Part shown: positions 61,736-64,000 of the stretch, piece by piece | Layout: each line of letters starts with the position of its first letter | How positions within the stretch are numbered: position 1 is the first letter of the stretch | NCBI GenBank assembly: GCA_905250025.1 | Contig: CAJNOJ010000041.1 | Location: forward strand, 310,001 to 374,000 | Length of the DNA: 64,000 nt | Direction: 5' to 3' | DNA from: Adineta ricciae | Taxonomy: Eukaryota > Rotifera > Eurotatoria > Adinetida > Adinetidae | Notes under the pieces: model-generated | What the model saw: the letters and a program-made list of their open reading frames with translations, nothing else | What the model was told of the DNA's origin: nothing | Database searches by the model: none | Program-made: the position numbers and the translations under genes

Positions 61736-63010
61736 TCAATCACATGAACTGGCGTGACTACGTCTACGATGTATTCGATGATGATGAGTTCCATTCATTG
61801 CGGGCGGTGGTGAGTTACAATCACGGTTACTCGCTTGTTCGTACGAATCTGTATGGACGTATAGAGGTATTTTAGGATTCATTAACGTATTGAGAAGAAT
61901 AAGAAATGCACGAGATGGTAGTAGACCTTTTACAAATGGAACCAAGTATAAGAAGCGTGGAACACAAACAAATTTTCGATTAATCTAAAGAAAGAAGAGA
62001 GATTCTTAACGGATAGGTAAAGAGATATGATTACGAACTAAAATTGCATGCATGATCTTCTTCGCTGCATAATCAACTGTTAAAGGCGATACAACTGGAT
62101 TGAAGTGTGTTTTCGCCTGTTGATAAAGATGTGTCATCAAGTAATGTGATACTACTGAAGTTGTATAAATACCATCGTAACGGTCTGAAGAGTACATAAA
62201 ATGTGAGTTTTATTTATATCAACTGAAGATTATTACTCTTACCTAAAGTTAATTCGTGATCTACACTTTCCATCAAACCACCGAGACCGAATTTTGCTGT
62301 GCAAATGTCGGAAAAATTTCCGAGACCAAAAATAGCTGTCGGACCAAGTACGGTTATAATATGTCCATGATTATGTCTCATCATTGACGGAAGTACTCGA
62401 CGAATTATCTGAATTATATCAGGAAATGAATTTTCATACGCTATCATTTTATTAATGTCCATTAATTCCTTACCCAATAAGCAGCGAATAAGTCGACATC
62501 TAAGCATCGTGAGAATTCTTCTTCACTCATATCCACAATTGATTTCGAGGATAAAATTGCAGCTGTAAATCAAGAAACTCTTCAACGGATAAACATGTCT
62601 TCAAAGCAAAACTTGCCATTATTTACTAAGATCGTTACATCACCGACATCTCGTTGTATTTTTTCAATTAGTTCATGTACTTCGTCTTGATGTCCAATGT
62701 CACATGTATAAGCAAACACACGTTTTTCGTGAATCGATGTGACTGGTACTTCTTTAGCGATGAGTTCAGCTGTTTGTGTATTGCCATTTTCATCGATATC
62801 ACATAGAACAACAATAGCACCTTGTTTAGCAAATAACAGCGCTAATTGTTGCCCTAAACCTCTTCCTGAACCAGTGATAAGTACAATTTCATTGCGAACA
62901 TTTTTTTCTGTCGTTGAGAAAAGATAATGGCTGATCGTTTGTAAAATCACATGTAGTATATCAAGGAATGCACTGAGATAATATTTGACACTTTTCACGT
63001 ACGAGAACAT
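61736..63010 (-). CDS. Membrane-anchored SDR of the SDR16C/RDH10-DHRS3 type, catalytic Tyr and Ser missing
   Basis: Five exons (63010-62617, 62562-62474, 62408-62243, 62184-62039, 61984-61736) close in frame to 347 residues. An N-terminal hydrophobic anchor (SAFLDILHVILQTISHYLF) is followed by a Rossmann fold: VLITGSGRGLGQQLALLFA, CDID, TCDIG, and ILVNNAA (completed across a GC-AG intron). At the active site the family motif Y-C-x-S-K reads D-I-C-T-A-K, with Ile (codon 62304-62306) in place of Tyr; the upstream Ser position lies in VLGPTA, which has no Ser. Lys and Asn are kept. The late motif VCVPRFLYLVPFVKGLLP matches retinol-dehydrogenase-like SDRs. The tail is His/Arg-rich. It may be a pseudo-enzyme. 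Confidence 0.88.
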
Positions 63011-63163
63011 TTGCTTATCGAGAAGAATATCTAAAAGTTAAATATTGATATTAGTAATATTCATGAGTAATAATTCTTTCCTGACAAAGACACAAAAAGG
63101 GTAACTATCACAGAATAAACACGCACGAAAAAAAAAAGGAAAGAAATCAGTTATCAATGTTCA

Positions 63164-63943
63164 TTAGTCCAGCACCGATGAACGACAAAGTGGACAAGTC
63201 GTATGTTCACCATTCGATAACCAATCGAATAGACATTTTCGATGAAAATGGTGAAGACATGGTAATGTACATATATACACATGATTGATATACTTTTCCA
63301 AACAGATTGAACATTGATAGATTTCACTACTGTTCAGTTTCTCGCTAGGTGAATTCCATGAATTGTTATTTTCATCTGATTCACTTGTATAACAGTTCTC
63401 TTGTTGAGTCAACAATATCCTTCGATATCCAAACGATCTCTTTATTGGACAAGTTTGTTCGTTGTTATGATTAGCTTGTTCTAATTCCATATCGGAATAG
63501 TATTCACTAGCACCATGAGTTGTCTTACGCTTCCGAATGGTAAAACGCCAAGTAGGAAGACGCGTTAGATCAATGCCGGAACGAACTGTTGCTGTTCCGT
63601 TCGAATTCATTGTCAATAACGAATGTTGATCCAACCATAAACTATCCTGAGAAAAATATCGCAAAAGCGTCGTATTTCCATGATCAGTTGGCCCGTGATC
63701 AGAGAATAACAAACACAAAACGTATTGCCAAACTTTGGAACACAGTGCATGGGTTTGATCGATCATAATAACATCATTAGGTAACTAAAAAGTCGAAAAG
63801 TCAATCGCTGGAGAAAGATTTTTTCAATCAAAGCTTACGTCAGCTGTCATTCTTCCAAATTTTTCCTTCAAATACCATCGAAAGCACAAGCCAATACTGA
63901 TGTGTAATGAAATCAATATTGGATATAGGATCCATTTGGACAT
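63164..63943 (-). CDS. Membrane-associated RING-H2 finger protein, probable E3 ubiquitin ligase
   Basis: Two exons (63943-63839, 63784-63164) close in frame to 241 residues. The N-terminus has a hydrophobic helix (WILYPILISLHISIGLCF), a likely membrane anchor. A polar middle region follows. The C-terminal RING-H2 runs CSICLEKY ... CTLPCLHHFHRKCLFDWL ... CPLCRSSVLD with C3H2C3 spacing (C-x2-C, C-x-H-x2-H-x2-C, C-x2-C), ending at the stop. RING-H2 domains recruit E2 enzymes. Substrate unknown; closest named family could not be fixed. Confidence 0.82.
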
Positions 63944-64000
63944 AGTGGAATAAATAAGTAAATCATTTCGAATAAACATTAAAAATGTTGATTGGTGAGA

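Overview
The window is nuclear DNA of a small-intron, gene-dense, AT-rich animal. Nearly every gene is metazoan: a Spen SPOC protein, TIAM, delta/gamma-sarcoglycan, PICK1, ULK with an EAT tail, a caspase, TMEM258 and the ciliary protein CIMIP2C. Introns are mostly 45-60 bp GT-AG. These traits, plus a lineage-type cysteine-rich zinc-finger/coiled-coil protein near 53 kb, fit a bdelloid rotifer (Adineta/Rotaria-like). That assignment is inference. I found no CRISPR array, rRNA, tRNA, operon or clear mobile element. CDS coordinates below are whole spans including introns; splice sites were read by eye and checked for reading-frame closure wherever exon lists are given.

Layout. 1-5948 (+): the 3' part of a Spen/SHARP protein, cut inside its SPOC domain by a 36-base N gap. 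6774-11859 (+): a complete TIAM-type Rac GEF. 12.0-13.5 kb: a head-to-head pair of ciliary genes (CFAP97-like, -; CIMIP2C, +). 13.8-16.4 kb (-): a prion-like Pro/Gln-rich protein. 18.1-22.8 kb (+): a secreted mucin with ten chitin-binding domains. 23.0-24.9 kb (-): a caspase with a death-effector-like prodomain. 25.5-28.5 kb (-): PPTC7 phosphatase, with an opposite-strand membrane-protein gene nested in one intron. 30.7-32.7 kb (-): PDIA6. 33.2-35.0 kb (+): mitochondrial MDH and TMEM258. 36.3-39.9 kb (+): ULK/Atg1 kinase. 40.7-43.5 kb (+): sarcoglycan and CIAO1. 43.7-48.4 kb (-): a single-pass membrane protein, a GNL3L-type GTPase and ZPR1. 49.7-51.0 kb (+): cathepsin L. 51.4-57.0 kb (-): NUP35, a zinc-finger/coiled-coil protein, an unrecognised gene and PICK1. 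59.5-63.9 kb (-): a membrane protein with a carbohydrate-binding-like ectodomain, an SDR that has lost its catalytic tyrosine, and a RING-H2 protein.

The genes do not form one pathway; this is an ordinary housekeeping and signalling neighbourhood. Functional adjacencies are limited to the ciliary pair and to two ER protein-maturation genes (PDIA6 and TMEM258) flanking MDH. I did not find a convincing undescribed multi-gene system. The most notable points are the SDR lacking Tyr and Ser of its active site, the antisense gene inside PPTC7, the caspase with a QACRS active-site motif, the 18-nt PDIA6 microexon, and possible alternative splicing in TIAM.
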